Below are positions 46,274 to 54,959 of a stretch of 64,000 bases of DNA, piece after piece. The stretch lies in NCBI GenBank assembly GCA_002155105.1, contig MUZD01000001.1:248001-312000 (forward strand), written 5' to 3'. This DNA is from Sedimentibacter sp. SX930. GTDB lineage: Bacteria > Bacillota > Bacilli > Lactobacillales > Aerococcaceae. A program made the translations under genes and the position numbers. Under the pieces are notes generated by a model that did no database searches, was not told where the DNA came from, and worked only from the letters and a program-made list of their open reading frames with translations. Position 1 is the first letter of the stretch, and the number at the start of each line of letters is the position of its first letter.

Positions 46274-46942
46274 TTGTCATATCTAACAGCGCAATCCGGC
46301 AGTGATGGATTGGCGGACAACAGCATGGAGTTTGTTGGCTTCTTCTGCGACAAACAGGAAATTTCCGCCATCAAAGTTGATGTTCGGATGAACAAGGAAA
46401 AACAACTTGTTCTGCACCACGATACATTGGAAGAGGGACAGTATTATGTCGCTTTGGAAGACGTGTTTGCGTATATCGCCCGGGAAAACAGCCCGATCCG
46501 CATCAATTGCGACCTGAAGGAAACCGGCCTGGAAGAGGCCGTGTACGGATTGGCCGACAATTATGCCCTATGGCCGCAAGTTGAGCTGAGCGGAACGGTG
46601 GCCTGTAGGTATCTGGATAAATGGCGCGATCAGATTTTGATGAACATCGAAAACGGCATGGATGATTCATTTCATGGCGAACACATCGGGCGATGGGGAG
46701 AAAATGTATTGCTCGAAGCATTGGCCAAATTGTCCCGAAGCCATGCAAAAGTCATCAACATCAATCATCAGTTGTTTACGGATGCCGTGCAGGAAAAAGG
46801 TAAGCAGTTAGCGTTGGAGTTTTCCTTGTGGACTGTGAACGACTTGAACGCGATCGGAAATTACGAAAAGGAAAATATCTACAACATCACGACCAGAAAA
46901 GCCTGGACCTACGTTCAACTGAAAGGGGTGCAGACAGGATGA
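46274..46942 (+). CDS. GDPD-like protein with altered catalytic residues
   Basis: The fold pattern of glycerophosphodiester phosphodiesterase is visible: an N-terminal strand with ADNSMEFVGFF, AIKVDVRMNKEKQLVLHHDTL near residue 35, and the C-terminal LEFSLWTVNDLNAIGNYEKENIYNITTR. But the invariant HRG is QSG (residues 7-9), ENT is DNS and the ExD metal pair is KVD, so classical activity is doubtful. TTG 46274 follows AAGGGGGC and gives the usual N-terminus (222 residues). ATG 46223 and ATG 46253 are alternatives without good sites. Confidence 0.7.
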   Translation: MSYLTAQSGSDGLADNSMEFVGFFCDKQEISAIKVDVRMNKEKQLVLHHDTLEEGQYYVALEDVFAYIARENSPIRINCDLKETGLEEAVYGLADNYALWPQVELSGTVACRYLDKWRDQILMNIENGMDDSFHGEHIGRWGENVLLEALAKLSRSHAKVININHQLFTDAVQEKGKQLALEFSLWTVNDLNAIGNYEKENIYNITTRKAWTYVQLKGVQTG

Positions 46943-46996
46943 AACGCTTGAAAAGAGTGGAAGCATCGTTGAGCATCCGTCACACTCATGCAAAGG

Positions 46997-47031
46997 GTGC
47001 CTTCCACTGCTAAACAGCGGAGGCACTTTTT
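46997..47031 (+). terminator. Terminator after the GDPD-like gene
   Basis: GTGCCTTCCACTG (46997-47009) pairs with CAGCGGAGGCAC (47015-47026) with one bulge, then TTTTTG. Confidence 0.7.
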
Positions 47032-47070
47032 GTGGTTGTGAATAGAGAATTATCCAAGGGAGGAAATTTG

Positions 47071-47357
47071 ATGATCCAAATGCACACAAGAACAGAGTCC
47101 ATGGAAACGATAGTCGAGAAGGAAATGGTTTTGACACCGGCCTGCCATCTGAGGCACAACAAGATTCCGTTCGTGCTGGCGAAAGCCTATCAGAGTCTGT
47201 ATGTGCAGTTTTCCTTTTCGCCGCAGCATGTGGACCGGGAAAAGGCATTAGTCATCATCTCTCAGGTGCTCCCAGATTATTTTTGGTGCTGGGACATCCG
47301 CATTGTCTGATTTCGGATCAGGTCCAAGTCAGTCTGACGATTCAAGGAGGAAATTAA
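47071..47357 (+). pseudogene. Probable decayed N-terminal part of a CehA/McbA-type protein
   Basis: From ATG 47071 (behind AAGGGAGG) the frame encodes 79 residues with LRHNKIPFVLAKAYQSLYVQ and FSFSPQHVDREKAL, which looks like the beta-rich N-terminal domain that precedes the PHP domain in CehA/McbA-family proteins. It stops at 47310. Beyond about 47280 a different frame reads LGHPHCLISDQVQVSLTIQG until TAA 47357, a plausible continuation. That suggests a frameshift plus loss of the middle of the domain. The intact PHP gene begins two bases later. It could instead be a genuine short gene. Confidence 0.45.
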
Positions 47358-47358
47358 T

Positions 47359-48327
47359 GTGGATTATTATGCAATCGAACTGCACGCGCACACGAATCAC
47401 AGCGATGGCGGATTCACGACCGAGGAACTGCTGGGAAGCGCCAAGGATTTCGGCTATGACATCCTGACGATCACCGATCACAATACGGTTGCACCTTATG
47501 AGGAATGGAAAAAGAATCAGCACTGGTCGGGAAATCTGCTTGTCATTCCGGGGATCGAATGGACCACCTACTTCGGCCATATGCTGGTCATCGGTTCGAA
47601 GCAGATGATCGATTGGCGCAAAGCCGAGCTGGATACAATCGATTCCCGCATCAGCGAAATCAAAGAAAGTGGCGGCATTGTAGGCATTGCACATCCTTTT
47701 TCGATTGGCAGTCCGATTTGTACCGGTTGCCGTTGGGAATTTCAGGTGAAGGATTACGACAACATCGACTTCATCGAATTATGGAATCGGGTCAATCCGG
47801 ACGAAAGCTTCCGGAGCCGATTGGCGTACGAAATGTGGACGGATCTGCTGAAGAAAGGCCACCGGATTTCCTGCAGCGCCGGACGTGATTGGCACCGCGT
47901 CGAAAGCGAAATGGACAATACTGCGCTGACGTATATCGGATTGCAAGAGCTGACGGAGGATGGAGTCAAGGAAAGTCTGGAAAATGGCAACTTTTACATC
48001 ACGCTCGGTCCGCGGCTGCAGATGCAGATTGAGCAGAGCGGGCGCATCCATCATCTTGGCCAGGAACTTCGAGCTGGAGACGTGCAGCTGCAGGTCCGGC
48101 TGGAGGCGATTTTGCAGGATAAATTGAGAAATTTCGGCTTCAAAGGGGAAAGGCTGGCGGTCATCCAAAATGAAGAAGTCATTGCTGAAATCGACCTGAA
48201 AGAAAATCAGTCAAGGGAAGTTCCGCTGACGCTCCAACCGGGATATGTGAGGCTGGAACTGTATGGGGAAGCGAAGGGCGAAAAGGGCAGGCTGCTGGTG
48301 ATCGGCAATCCGTTTTATGTGGTCTGA
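47359..48327 (+). CDS. PHP domain metallohydrolase, CehA/McbA family
   Basis: The 322-residue protein begins straight into the PHP domain: ELHAHTNHSDGGFTTEELL (metal-binding HxH at residues 9 and 11), TITDHNT (Asp/His near 38-40), GIEWTTYFGHMLVIG, and GIAHPF near residue 111, with a later SAGRDWHR. These enzymes hydrolyse phosphoesters or related bonds using two or three metal ions. GTG 47359 follows AAGGAGG by eight bases. The preceding short frame may be its lost N-terminal domain. Confidence 0.85.
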   Translation: MDYYAIELHAHTNHSDGGFTTEELLGSAKDFGYDILTITDHNTVAPYEEWKKNQHWSGNLLVIPGIEWTTYFGHMLVIGSKQMIDWRKAELDTIDSRISEIKESGGIVGIAHPFSIGSPICTGCRWEFQVKDYDNIDFIELWNRVNPDESFRSRLAYEMWTDLLKKGHRISCSAGRDWHRVESEMDNTALTYIGLQELTEDGVKESLENGNFYITLGPRLQMQIEQSGRIHHLGQELRAGDVQLQVRLEAILQDKLRNFGFKGERLAVIQNEEVIAEIDLKENQSREVPLTLQPGYVRLELYGEAKGEKGRLLVIGNPFYVV

Positions 48328-48368
48328 AGCGGGGATGACGTGCCTGCCATCCCGCACATAAAACAAAC

Positions 48369-48400
48369 AAGGGGTTCCCTCAACTGAGAGAGCCCCTTGT
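48369..48400. terminator. Bidirectional terminator between convergent genes
   Basis: AAGGGGTTCCCTCA and TGAGAGAGCCCCTT (48369-48398) form a 14-bp stem with wobbles between the PHP gene and the minus-strand gene at 48408. Confidence 0.8.
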
Positions 48401-48407
48401 TCTTACT

Positions 48408-48902
48408 TCATTCAAACTGGACAAAAATGTCCAGATCATAAGGCGTATAGGCTGTTTCGACTGTTTTTGAATCATCCGAATAGATTTTGTAGCGTCCACC
48501 GGTGACATAGACGAATGCGGTGAAATCATTTTTTCCGTAATAAGGGCTTATTTCTTTCCACTGTTCTGCAGGAAGTTTCCCAAGGGACAGGCCCTCAATC
48601 ATAAGGTTGCCGTCTTTGATGGCCACGTTCAGCGTAGTGACTTGTTCGTATTCATAGATTCGCCGATTTGTCCGAGCAATCGCTTCATCCTCAAGACCTC
48701 CGAACGGTTTGCAGAAGGGGTCTTCCAGGATGATGTGCTGCGCAACTTTCTGGATAAGGCTGTTATCCGCGAACAGTGCACTGCTTCTCCAGCGTGTCTG
48801 AAACAGTATTCGGCCAACGCCGTCGTTTGCATCTTCTGAAGCGTCGGCAACAGGCCAAGCCTTTTCTTTAGGCCTTTTTTTGAAAAAGTCGCGTATACCC
48901 AT
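48408..48902 (-). CDS. Protein of unknown function, 164 residues
   Basis: I do not recognise this protein. It starts MGIRDFFKKRPKEKAWPVAD and is soluble, acidic toward the C-terminus and rich in beta-type segments (FTAFVYVTGGRYKIYSDD), with no signal peptide or cysteine cluster. ATG 48902 follows CGGAGATG. It stands alone between a PHP hydrolase and a divergent small membrane protein. Confidence 0.75.
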   Translation of the reverse strand: MGIRDFFKKRPKEKAWPVADASEDANDGVGRILFQTRWRSSALFADNSLIQKVAQHIILEDPFCKPFGGLEDEAIARTNRRIYEYEQVTTLNVAIKDGNLMIEGLSLGKLPAEQWKEISPYYGKNDFTAFVYVTGGRYKIYSDDSKTVETAYTPYDLDIFVQFE

Positions 48903-49119
48903 GATACATCTCCGTTCATTTGTAATAGTTCCTTCAATTGTATCACAGCGCCACCAAGTTCGGAATTGCGGAAAGAAATGTTAAAACAGACCGATCGGAC
49001 ATAGAGGATCTTTTTTAGGACTGTCACTCCTGCTCGCTGCGATAGAATCCAACACATATTAACGTATGTCATCTGTCCATATTCGGTTATTCTTAACCTT
49101 TTAGAACCAAGTGCTGTGC

Positions 49120-49125
49120 TATAAT
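49120..49125 (+). promoter_or_regulatory. Extended -10 promoter of the zinc-ribbon membrane protein gene
   Basis: TATAAT at 49120-49125 is preceded by TGC. It lies about 78 bp before the TTG start at 49203. No good -35 is visible. The rest of 48903-49119 shows nothing else. Confidence 0.5.
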
Positions 49126-49202
49126 GGGACAATAGTGCTTGTTACTGAAGCGTTTTTTCGGCTCTAGGAACAGGCAAACGAAGAACTAAGGGGATAAGCC
49201 GA

Positions 49203-49613
49203 TTGGAAAAATTGAAAAGAAAAATAATGAATTTTATGCGCGGAAGATACGGCGCGGATCAGCTTTACAACGCGCTGGTCATTTCCGGCATGGTGCTGTA
49301 CTTTTTGGGTGCAATGACAGACTTGGGTGTGTTGGTTATCTTGGCGCAACTGTTGATCTTTTGGGCCTTGTTCAGGGTCTATTCGAAAAAAATATATAAG
49401 CGCGCTGAAGAAAATCGCAGATTCCTGAAGTGGTGGCAGCCAAACCAGAAAAAGCTGAAATTGTTGTTCAGAAGGTTCAAGGAAATCAAAGTGGCCCGTT
49501 TCCGCAAGTGCCCTAACTGTAAGACGACCTTGCGTTTGCCTGTCCAACGAGGCAAGAAGACAGTCAAATGTCCGACCTGCCATCAGAAATTCGAATCACG
49601 CATCATTTTATAA
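49203..49613 (+). CDS. Small membrane protein with C-terminal zinc ribbon
   Basis: The 136-residue protein has two hydrophobic segments (about residues 24-60: LVISGMVLYFLGAM and GVLVILAQLLIFWALF), a strongly basic middle, and a C-terminal pair of CPNC and CPTC motifs (residues about 103-126) that should bind zinc. The start is TTG at 49203 behind AAGGGGAT. The role is unknown; position and basic face suggest membrane-associated nucleic-acid or ribosome contact, which is speculation. Confidence 0.8.
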   Translation: MEKLKRKIMNFMRGRYGADQLYNALVISGMVLYFLGAMTDLGVLVILAQLLIFWALFRVYSKKIYKRAEENRRFLKWWQPNQKKLKLLFRRFKEIKVARFRKCPNCKTTLRLPVQRGKKTVKCPTCHQKFESRIIL

Positions 49614-49679
49614 ACAAAAGGAGTGGGTGTCCTGATTCAGGATCCCCTCTTTATTGTGGTTTGCCTTTGGTGCGGCTGG

Positions 49680-49926
49680 TTGTTTGATAACCGCGAAGAA
49701 TCGGACAACCAGCAAGCGTTCGATAGTTCCGATGTCCGATAAATGCGAAGAATCGGACAAGCAGCAAGCGTTCGATAGTTCCGATGTCCGATAAATGCGA
49801 AGAATCGGACAAGCAGCAAGCGTTCGATAGTTCCGATGTCCGATAACCGCGAAGAATCGGACAACCAGCAAGCGTTCGATAGTTCCGATGTCTGATAACC
49901 GCGAAGAATCGGACAACCAGCAAGCA
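49680..49926. repeat. 52-bp tandem repeat array, five copies (family 1, locus 1)
   Basis: Copies begin at 49680, 49732, 49784, 49836 and 49888, exactly 52 bp apart, with few differences (for example ACCGC versus AATGC inside the core). Each has a 29-bp core with inverted arms close to TTGTCCGAT and ATCGGACAA, and a 23-bp linker that is the same in all copies. The array lies between convergent genes. Minus-strand frames stay open across it only because of the repetition. The remaining 49614-49679 and 49927-50037 contain no gene. Confidence 0.9.
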
Positions 49927-50037
49927 ACCAGACCGGCACGCTTGCATCCGAGCATACCGGCCTATACGAAAAAGCACAAAACACTCAAAAAAGAAGCCCC
50001 GCCAATTAATAAAAATTGTGCGGAGGCTTCTTTTTGT

Positions 50038-51255
50038 CTATGCTTCGTGGATGAGTACTTCTTCCTGGGTTCCCAAAAGGATCGTCTTTTCGGAAGGGCG
50101 CAGGCTTCCTTTGTTTTCGTCGCGTCCCTGCAGAACGACACGCGGGCTTGCGGCCTCGATTGTGTCGAAGGCTTCGCGCGCCAATTTTTGGGTGTCATCG
50201 TTCATGTAGCGGTTGAAGAGGACGCAGAGTTTGGCGTCCTGCAATTCCACCATCATATCGTAGTCGCCGGTGCTGTCCCCGAAGAGCATCAACGGCTGTT
50301 TTTCGTTGTGCTTCGGCATCAGTTGTTCCGTGATGACGGCTGTTTTGCCGGGGCCTTTGGTGATGTTTTTGCCCGGCTGCATGCAAGGCTGGATCAGGCC
50401 GTTTTCATCCTTGTTGTAATACATGCCGATGACGTGCTCGTTGTCCAATCCGTAACCGAAGTCCGGATGCGTTGCGGCGACCTGGACGACATCTACAGGC
50501 GAAGCCGAAATGACATAGACGACGATGCCGTTCGACTTCAGAACGTGATAGAGTTCCTTCAATTCGGTAGGGAACGCCAAGCCTGTATCGTAATGGGACA
50601 CGATGACGCCGGCTTTGCTAGACAATTCAGCTGGGCTGGTCAAGGTCACGCGTTCGAATTTGCCGTATTGCAACCAATAAGAGATGGATTGGTAAGCCAG
50701 TTGGCGCAAGTCTTCACTTGTGCGTTGCGCGAAAAGGTAAGTCATCCAAGGATAGCCGGCTTTTCTTTTGAAATCGCCGTTGATGACCGTGTAGAACAGA
50801 CGTATTTTTGCGGCGAATTCTTCATAGTAAGAAGTTTTTTTAGCTTCTTCCAATGAAAGTGTACCGCCTTGCATAAAACCTTCATAGTGCTTATACAACC
50901 AAGCATAGGCCGTTTTGATATCGTCAGCGATATTGCCGATAGTTGCAAGCGGATTGGTCTTATCGAGTAGCGTCGCCTCTGTTGCGCCGACATTCTCGAG
51001 GCCATCGGTCAAAATCGCATGGAACTGATCGGGCGTCAAACGGTAATCCAAATGCAGCAACATGTAAAGCATCAAGGTATCTTCTATATCCATGATGGCG
51101 GAAGTATTGTCGAAATCAAATACAACGTATGGAGGGTCAGCTGGGTCGAATGAGCTGTTTTGGTTCCCGTAGGCAGCGATGACAGCATTCAGCGCTTGGT
51201 GCGTATGTGGTGCCCAGTTTTTAGAAGAAAGAATTCTATTATGTTTTTCTGGCAA
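50038..51255 (-). CDS. HAD-superfamily phosphatase (phosphorylcholine-phosphatase-like)
   Basis: The 405-residue protein has the HAD nucleophile motif VFDFDNTSAI (Asp47 and Asp49), a large helical cap, VVYVISASPVDVV as motif II, and LMLFGDSTGDYDMM as motif IV. The long cap and NTS after the nucleophile resemble phosphocholine or phosphoserine-type phosphatases. There is no signal peptide, so it is cytosolic. The start is TTG at 51255 behind AAAGGGG. Confidence 0.85.
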   Translation of the reverse strand: MPEKHNRILSSKNWAPHTHQALNAVIAAYGNQNSSFDPADPPYVVFDFDNTSAIMDIEDTLMLYMLLHLDYRLTPDQFHAILTDGLENVGATEATLLDKTNPLATIGNIADDIKTAYAWLYKHYEGFMQGGTLSLEEAKKTSYYEEFAAKIRLFYTVINGDFKRKAGYPWMTYLFAQRTSEDLRQLAYQSISYWLQYGKFERVTLTSPAELSSKAGVIVSHYDTGLAFPTELKELYHVLKSNGIVVYVISASPVDVVQVAATHPDFGYGLDNEHVIGMYYNKDENGLIQPCMQPGKNITKGPGKTAVITEQLMPKHNEKQPLMLFGDSTGDYDMMVELQDAKLCVLFNRYMNDDTQKLAREAFDTIEAASPRVVLQGRDENKGSLRPSEKTILLGTQEEVLIHEA

Positions 51256-51382
51256 AGTAAGTACCCCTTTATCATGGAATTTTCATCTGCAGTCATTTTA
51301 TCAAAAAACGGCTGAAAGAGATACTGAAAAGTGCCCGTTTCGGTTGATCCATCCCATTACGGTGAAATGAAATGAGAATTAC

Positions 51383-51411
51383 CAATAAATTGTCCATCGG
51401 ACAATTTATTG
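51383..51411. promoter_or_regulatory. Perfect 13-bp inverted repeat in the HAD-glnQ divergent region
   Basis: CAATAAATTGTCC (51383-51395), ATC, GGACAATTTATTG (51399-51411) is an exact palindrome with a 3-nt centre and no T-run, so an operator is more likely than a terminator. Its centre TTGTCC-ATCGGACAA equals the family 1 repeat arms joined without the internal 11 bp. Confidence 0.5.
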
Positions 51412-51626
51412 CGAATGAAGTGTTTTTTCTCAATACGCTTGATTTACGCGGATTTATTTTTATGAAAGCGACATCCGTGGAAGGGTTTCTAATATAACGA
51501 GCATAAAATAGGCTGTTTTTAACAATTAAGTAAGAATACAGAAAATTCGTGTTAGAAAACCTGACATTTTCACGGAACAATTTAATTGATTTTTAATCAT
51601 GCTTTCATTATAATTTTGCTTAATGG

Positions 51627-51632
51627 TATAAT
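51627..51632 (+). promoter_or_regulatory. Extended -10 promoter of the amino-acid ABC operon
   Basis: TATAAT at 51627-51632 is preceded by TGG. It is about 93 bp before the TTG start of the ATPase gene. The leader contains no recognised riboswitch. Confidence 0.55.
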
Positions 51633-51724
51633 AATAAGAAGCGGTCCTTTCTTGATAAGGATCCAATCCATGCTCTTGAAATAATAGTAGTATGATGACG
51701 AGCACAAAAGGGGTTGAGGCAAAA

Positions 51725-52447
51725 TTGATTAAGTTAGAGCACGTAAATAAGTATTTCGGCGCCAACCATGTGTTGAAGGATATCAACCTGGAAGTTGCCG
51801 AAGGGGAAAAAGTGGTCATTATCGGTCCTTCAGGTTCCGGTAAAAGTACAACGGTGCGTTGCATGAATTTCCTCGAAGAACCTACAGATGGAAAAGTTTT
51901 TATAGATGGCACAGAAGTCACAACAAAAAATAAGTTGGATATTGTGCGCCATTCCTCTGCAATGGTTTTTCAACAATTTAATCTATATCCACATATGACA
52001 GTGTTAGGGAACCTGACAATCGGCCCTATGAAGCTGCAAGGCAAATCCAAAAAAGAAGCGGAAGAAATGGCTTACGAATATTTGGATATCGTTGGCTTGC
52101 GCGAAAAGGCGAATGTTTATCCTTCAACGCTTTCAGGCGGGCAACAACAAAGGGTGGCAATTGCAAGAGCGCTTTGCTCACAGCGAAAAATCATTCTTTT
52201 CGATGAACCTACTTCAGCATTGGACCCTGAAACGGTTCAGGAAGTATTGGACGTCATGATCAAGCTTTCCAGCATGAACATCACGATGGTTGTCGTGACG
52301 CATGAAATGGGCTTTGCGAGACAGGTTGCTGATCGGGTCATCTTTATGGCTGATGGCATGATTGTAGAGGAAGGCACTCCGGAGCACTTCTTCGATAATC
52401 CGACACATGAGCGGACGAAAGCATTCCTGGGTAAAATTTTAAGATAA
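51725..52447 (+). CDS. Polar amino-acid ABC transporter ATP-binding protein
   Basis: The 240-residue GlnQ-type ATPase shows [11 protein letters not shown] (near residue 33), [15 protein letters not shown], and [17 protein letters not shown] 51725 is five bases behind TTGAGG and yields the standard start [15 protein letters not shown] 51692 would add 11 residues but has no site. First gene of a four-gene operon. Confidence 0.93.
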   Translation: MIKLEHVNKYFGANHVLKDINLEVAEGEKVVIIGPSGSGKSTTVRCMNFLEEPTDGKVFIDGTEVTTKNKLDIVRHSSAMVFQQFNLYPHMTVLGNLTIGPMKLQGKSKKEAEEMAYEYLDIVGLREKANVYPSTLSGGQQQRVAIARALCSQRKIILFDEPTSALDPETVQEVLDVMIKLSSMNITMVVVTHEMGFARQVADRVIFMADGMIVEEGTPEHFFDNPTHERTKAFLGKILR

Positions 52448-52487
52448 CCGAACTTTTCGGAATACAACATTATAGGAGGAATTTGGT

Positions 52488-53321
52488 ATGAAAAAGAAAA
52501 ATCTATGGGTTTCATTATGTTTATCAGCTGCATTGTTCTTGGGTGCGTGCGGCAGTGACGCTACGGATACAGCAGATTCTGCAGCTGGATCTGCAACAGA
52601 TGCTTCCGGTCAAGTGACTGTAGAGTCAATCAAAGAAGCTGGCGTATTGAAAGTCGGCGTTAAAGAAGATGTACCGAATTTTGGTTTAAGAAACACTGAA
52701 ACAAACGAAATCGAAGGCTTTGAAATCGACATCGCTAAGAAAATCGCTGAAGAAATCTTAGGCGATCCTGAAGCAATCGAATTGGTTCCAGTAACCGCAA
52801 AAACGCGTGGTCCATTATTGGATAACGGCGAAGTGGATATGATCATTGCAACTTTCACTGTAACAGAGGAACGTAAAGAAACGTATAACTTCTCTGATGC
52901 TTACTACGTGGATGCAGTCGGCCTTTTGGTTAAGAAAGATAAAGGCTATGCAGGATTGGCAGACATGGACGGCGCTACAGTCGGGGTTGCCCAAAGCTCG
53001 ACAACAGCCGATGCGATTACTGCTGAAGCTGAACAATACGGCATCACTTTGAACTATTCAGAATTCGCGACTTACCCAGAAATCAAAGCAGCTTTGGATT
53101 CCGGCCGTGTGGACGCATTCAGCGTGGACAGATCCATCTTGGCTGGCTACTTGGATGATTCAACTGAAATCCTGAAAGACCGCTTCGCTACGCAAGATTA
53201 CGGTGTTGCGATCAAAAAATCAAACACAGAATTGGCAACATCTGTTAATGAATTAATCACTGCATGGGGAGAAGACGGCACTCTTGATGCACTGACTACA
53301 GAGTGGGGCTTGGGCGAATAA
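52488..53321 (+). CDS. Polar amino-acid ABC transporter substrate-binding lipoprotein
   Basis: This 277-residue extracellular binding protein is anchored by a lipid on Cys21 (lipobox LGAC). It has the family-3 solute-binding pattern VGVKEDVPNFGLRN, EGFEIDIAKKIAEEIL, and MIIATFTVTEERKETYNFSDAYY. A Ser/Thr/Asp-rich linker follows the cysteine. Substrate is a polar amino acid such as Glu, Gln or Asp; which one cannot be told. AGGAGG precedes the ATG. Confidence 0.93.
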   Translation: MKKKNLWVSLCLSAALFLGACGSDATDTADSAAGSATDASGQVTVESIKEAGVLKVGVKEDVPNFGLRNTETNEIEGFEIDIAKKIAEEILGDPEAIELVPVTAKTRGPLLDNGEVDMIIATFTVTEERKETYNFSDAYYVDAVGLLVKKDKGYAGLADMDGATVGVAQSSTTADAITAEAEQYGITLNYSEFATYPEIKAALDSGRVDAFSVDRSILAGYLDDSTEILKDRFATQDYGVAIKKSNTELATSVNELITAWGEDGTLDALTTEWGLGE

Positions 53322-54043
53322 TGAGAAGTACCAATCCATTCGCTCTCTGGCGTTGGGAAAGCCTTCTTGAAAACAGCAGCGACTTTGGAGCCGGATTTAT
53401 CCGGACGCTCCTAGTCGCTGTGTTGGCGTTATTGCTGGCTTTGGTAATCGGGGTTGTCGTGGGGACCATGTCCACGGCAAAAGGCCGATTGCCTCGTGCT
53501 GTTGCCAGAATATACGTAGAAATGTTTCAGAATATCCCGTTGCTCATCCAAATCTTCTTCATGTATAACGGGCTTGCCATGGCAGGCTTGGTTTTGAGTG
53601 AATTTACTATCGGGGTAGTCGGTGTAGGGATATATCACGGTGCCTACATCGCTGAAGTCGTTCGTGCAGGGATCCTCGCTGTTCCGAAAGGCCAAGAAGA
53701 GGCAGCTTACTCAGAGGGCTTCAACTACATCCAAACAATGCGTTACGTCATCTTGCCGCAGATGGTCAAAATCATTTTGCCGCCATTGACCAATCAAGCC
53801 GTCAACTTGATCAAAAATACTTCCGTATTGGCGATCATTGCCGGAGCGGACCTGATGTATGTAGCAGATTCTTATGCTTCTTCAAGTTTGAACTACGGCC
53901 CTGCTTATGCAGTAGCCGGTTTGCTTTACTTCCTGCTTTGCTTCCCGCTTGCAACATTTGCGCGGAAATACGAGCAAAAACTGAAAGACAATGATTCGGT
54001 TGTCGTCAACATTGGCGTAGATATTCCGGAGGTGATGGAATGA
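53321..54043 (+). CDS. Polar amino-acid ABC transporter permease 1
   Basis: The 240-residue HisM/GlnP-type inner-membrane protein has about five hydrophobic segments and the EAA-loop motif EEAAYSEGFNYIQTMRYVILPQ that contacts the ATPase. ATG 53321 overlaps the previous stop (TAATG). It ends four bases into the next permease gene. Confidence 0.92.
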   Translation: MRSTNPFALWRWESLLENSSDFGAGFIRTLLVAVLALLLALVIGVVVGTMSTAKGRLPRAVARIYVEMFQNIPLLIQIFFMYNGLAMAGLVLSEFTIGVVGVGIYHGAYIAEVVRAGILAVPKGQEEAAYSEGFNYIQTMRYVILPQMVKIILPPLTNQAVNLIKNTSVLAIIAGADLMYVADSYASSSLNYGPAYAVAGLLYFLLCFPLATFARKYEQKLKDNDSVVVNIGVDIPEVME

Positions 54044-54699
54044 TGGAATCAATCAGAACAGTCTTCACACCATCGAATGTGTCGTTCATGATGGAAGGAT
54101 TGAAACTGGCATTGCTGATTTCGGTCGGTGTCGTCATCCTTTCGATCATCTTCGGTACGGTATTGGGTCTGTTGCGTAATTATGATAAAAAAATCTTCGG
54201 AAAGTTGGCCGGTGCCTACATCGAGCTCTTCCGGAATACACCGTTATTATTATGGATGCTTTCATGTTCATTCTTGATACCGGGCAGCACGATCACCTTG
54301 AAAGGGTCTTTTGCCCTGTTCCTGTACACATCGGCAGTTGTAGCCGAAATCGTGCGCGGCGGATTGAATTCGATACCGAAAGGGCAATTTGAAGCTGCCC
54401 ACTCCCAAGGTTTTTCATTCATGCAATCTTTGTGGTATATCGTTCTGCCACAAGCATTCAAGAAAATCATCCCTTCGCTGTTGTCACAAGTGATCACCAC
54501 CATCAAGGATACTTCTTTCTTGGCCGGTCTGGGGATCATGGAATTCACAAGAAGTGGACAAGTCATCCTTGGTAAAGTGACGAAAACCTCAGAAGTATTT
54601 TTGGTCTATGGCTTCCTGGCTTTGGTATACTTCATCATCTGCTTCACGCTTTCGACAGTCGTCAGAAGCTGGCACAAGCGTAATGCAGAACATGCTTAA
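54040..54699 (+). CDS. Polar amino-acid ABC transporter permease 2
   Basis: This 219-residue second permease pairs with the first. Its EAA loop reads FEAAHSQGFSFMQSLWYIVLPQ. ATG 54040 is seven bases behind GGAGG and overlaps the upstream stop (ATGA). The operon order is ATPase, binding protein, two permeases. Confidence 0.92.
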   Translation: MMESIRTVFTPSNVSFMMEGLKLALLISVGVVILSIIFGTVLGLLRNYDKKIFGKLAGAYIELFRNTPLLLWMLSCSFLIPGSTITLKGSFALFLYTSAVVAEIVRGGLNSIPKGQFEAAHSQGFSFMQSLWYIVLPQAFKKIIPSLLSQVITTIKDTSFLAGLGIMEFTRSGQVILGKVTKTSEVFLVYGFLALVYFIICFTLSTVVRSWHKRNAEHA

Positions 54700-54709
54700 C
54701 AATATGAAT

Positions 54710-54755
54710 AGCCCCCGACTTACAGCTTATAACGCTGTATGCGGGGGCTTTTTGT
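54710..54755 (+). terminator. Terminator of the amino-acid ABC operon
   Basis: AGCCCCCG (54710-54717) pairs with CGGGGGCT (54742-54749), with an inner ACAGC/GCTGT stem, then TTTTTG. Confidence 0.88.
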
Positions 54756-54780
54756 CTTTATTGGATTAATGGTGCTTGCG

Positions 54781-54868
54781 TTGTCCGATAATCCGGAAGA
54801 ATCGGACAACCGGAGAACACAAGCGTAGCAAGTAGTCTGATAACCACAAAAATCCGACAACCGGAGGC
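54781..54868. repeat. 52-bp repeat, one good and one degenerate copy (family 1, locus 2)
   Basis: A 29-bp core with perfect 9-bp arms TTGTCCGAT and ATCGGACAA lies at 54781-54809. A decayed copy (TAGTCTGAT...ATCCGACAA) begins at 54833, exactly 52 bp later. It lies between the ABC operon and the convergent aldolase gene; nothing else was found in 54869-54959. Confidence 0.75.
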
Positions 54869-54959
54869 TAGATATAGCGCAAGTTGTCGGCTTCCTCAAT
54901 TATTATTCAGTTTTGAAATCTATCTGAAAGAAAAGAGCACTCTGTGTTTTTTACATTTG

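Noticed and set aside
49680-49926. CRISPR-like array with regular 52-bp spacing
   Set aside because: The 23-bp linkers are identical within the locus, the core is an internal palindrome, and no cas gene is nearby.
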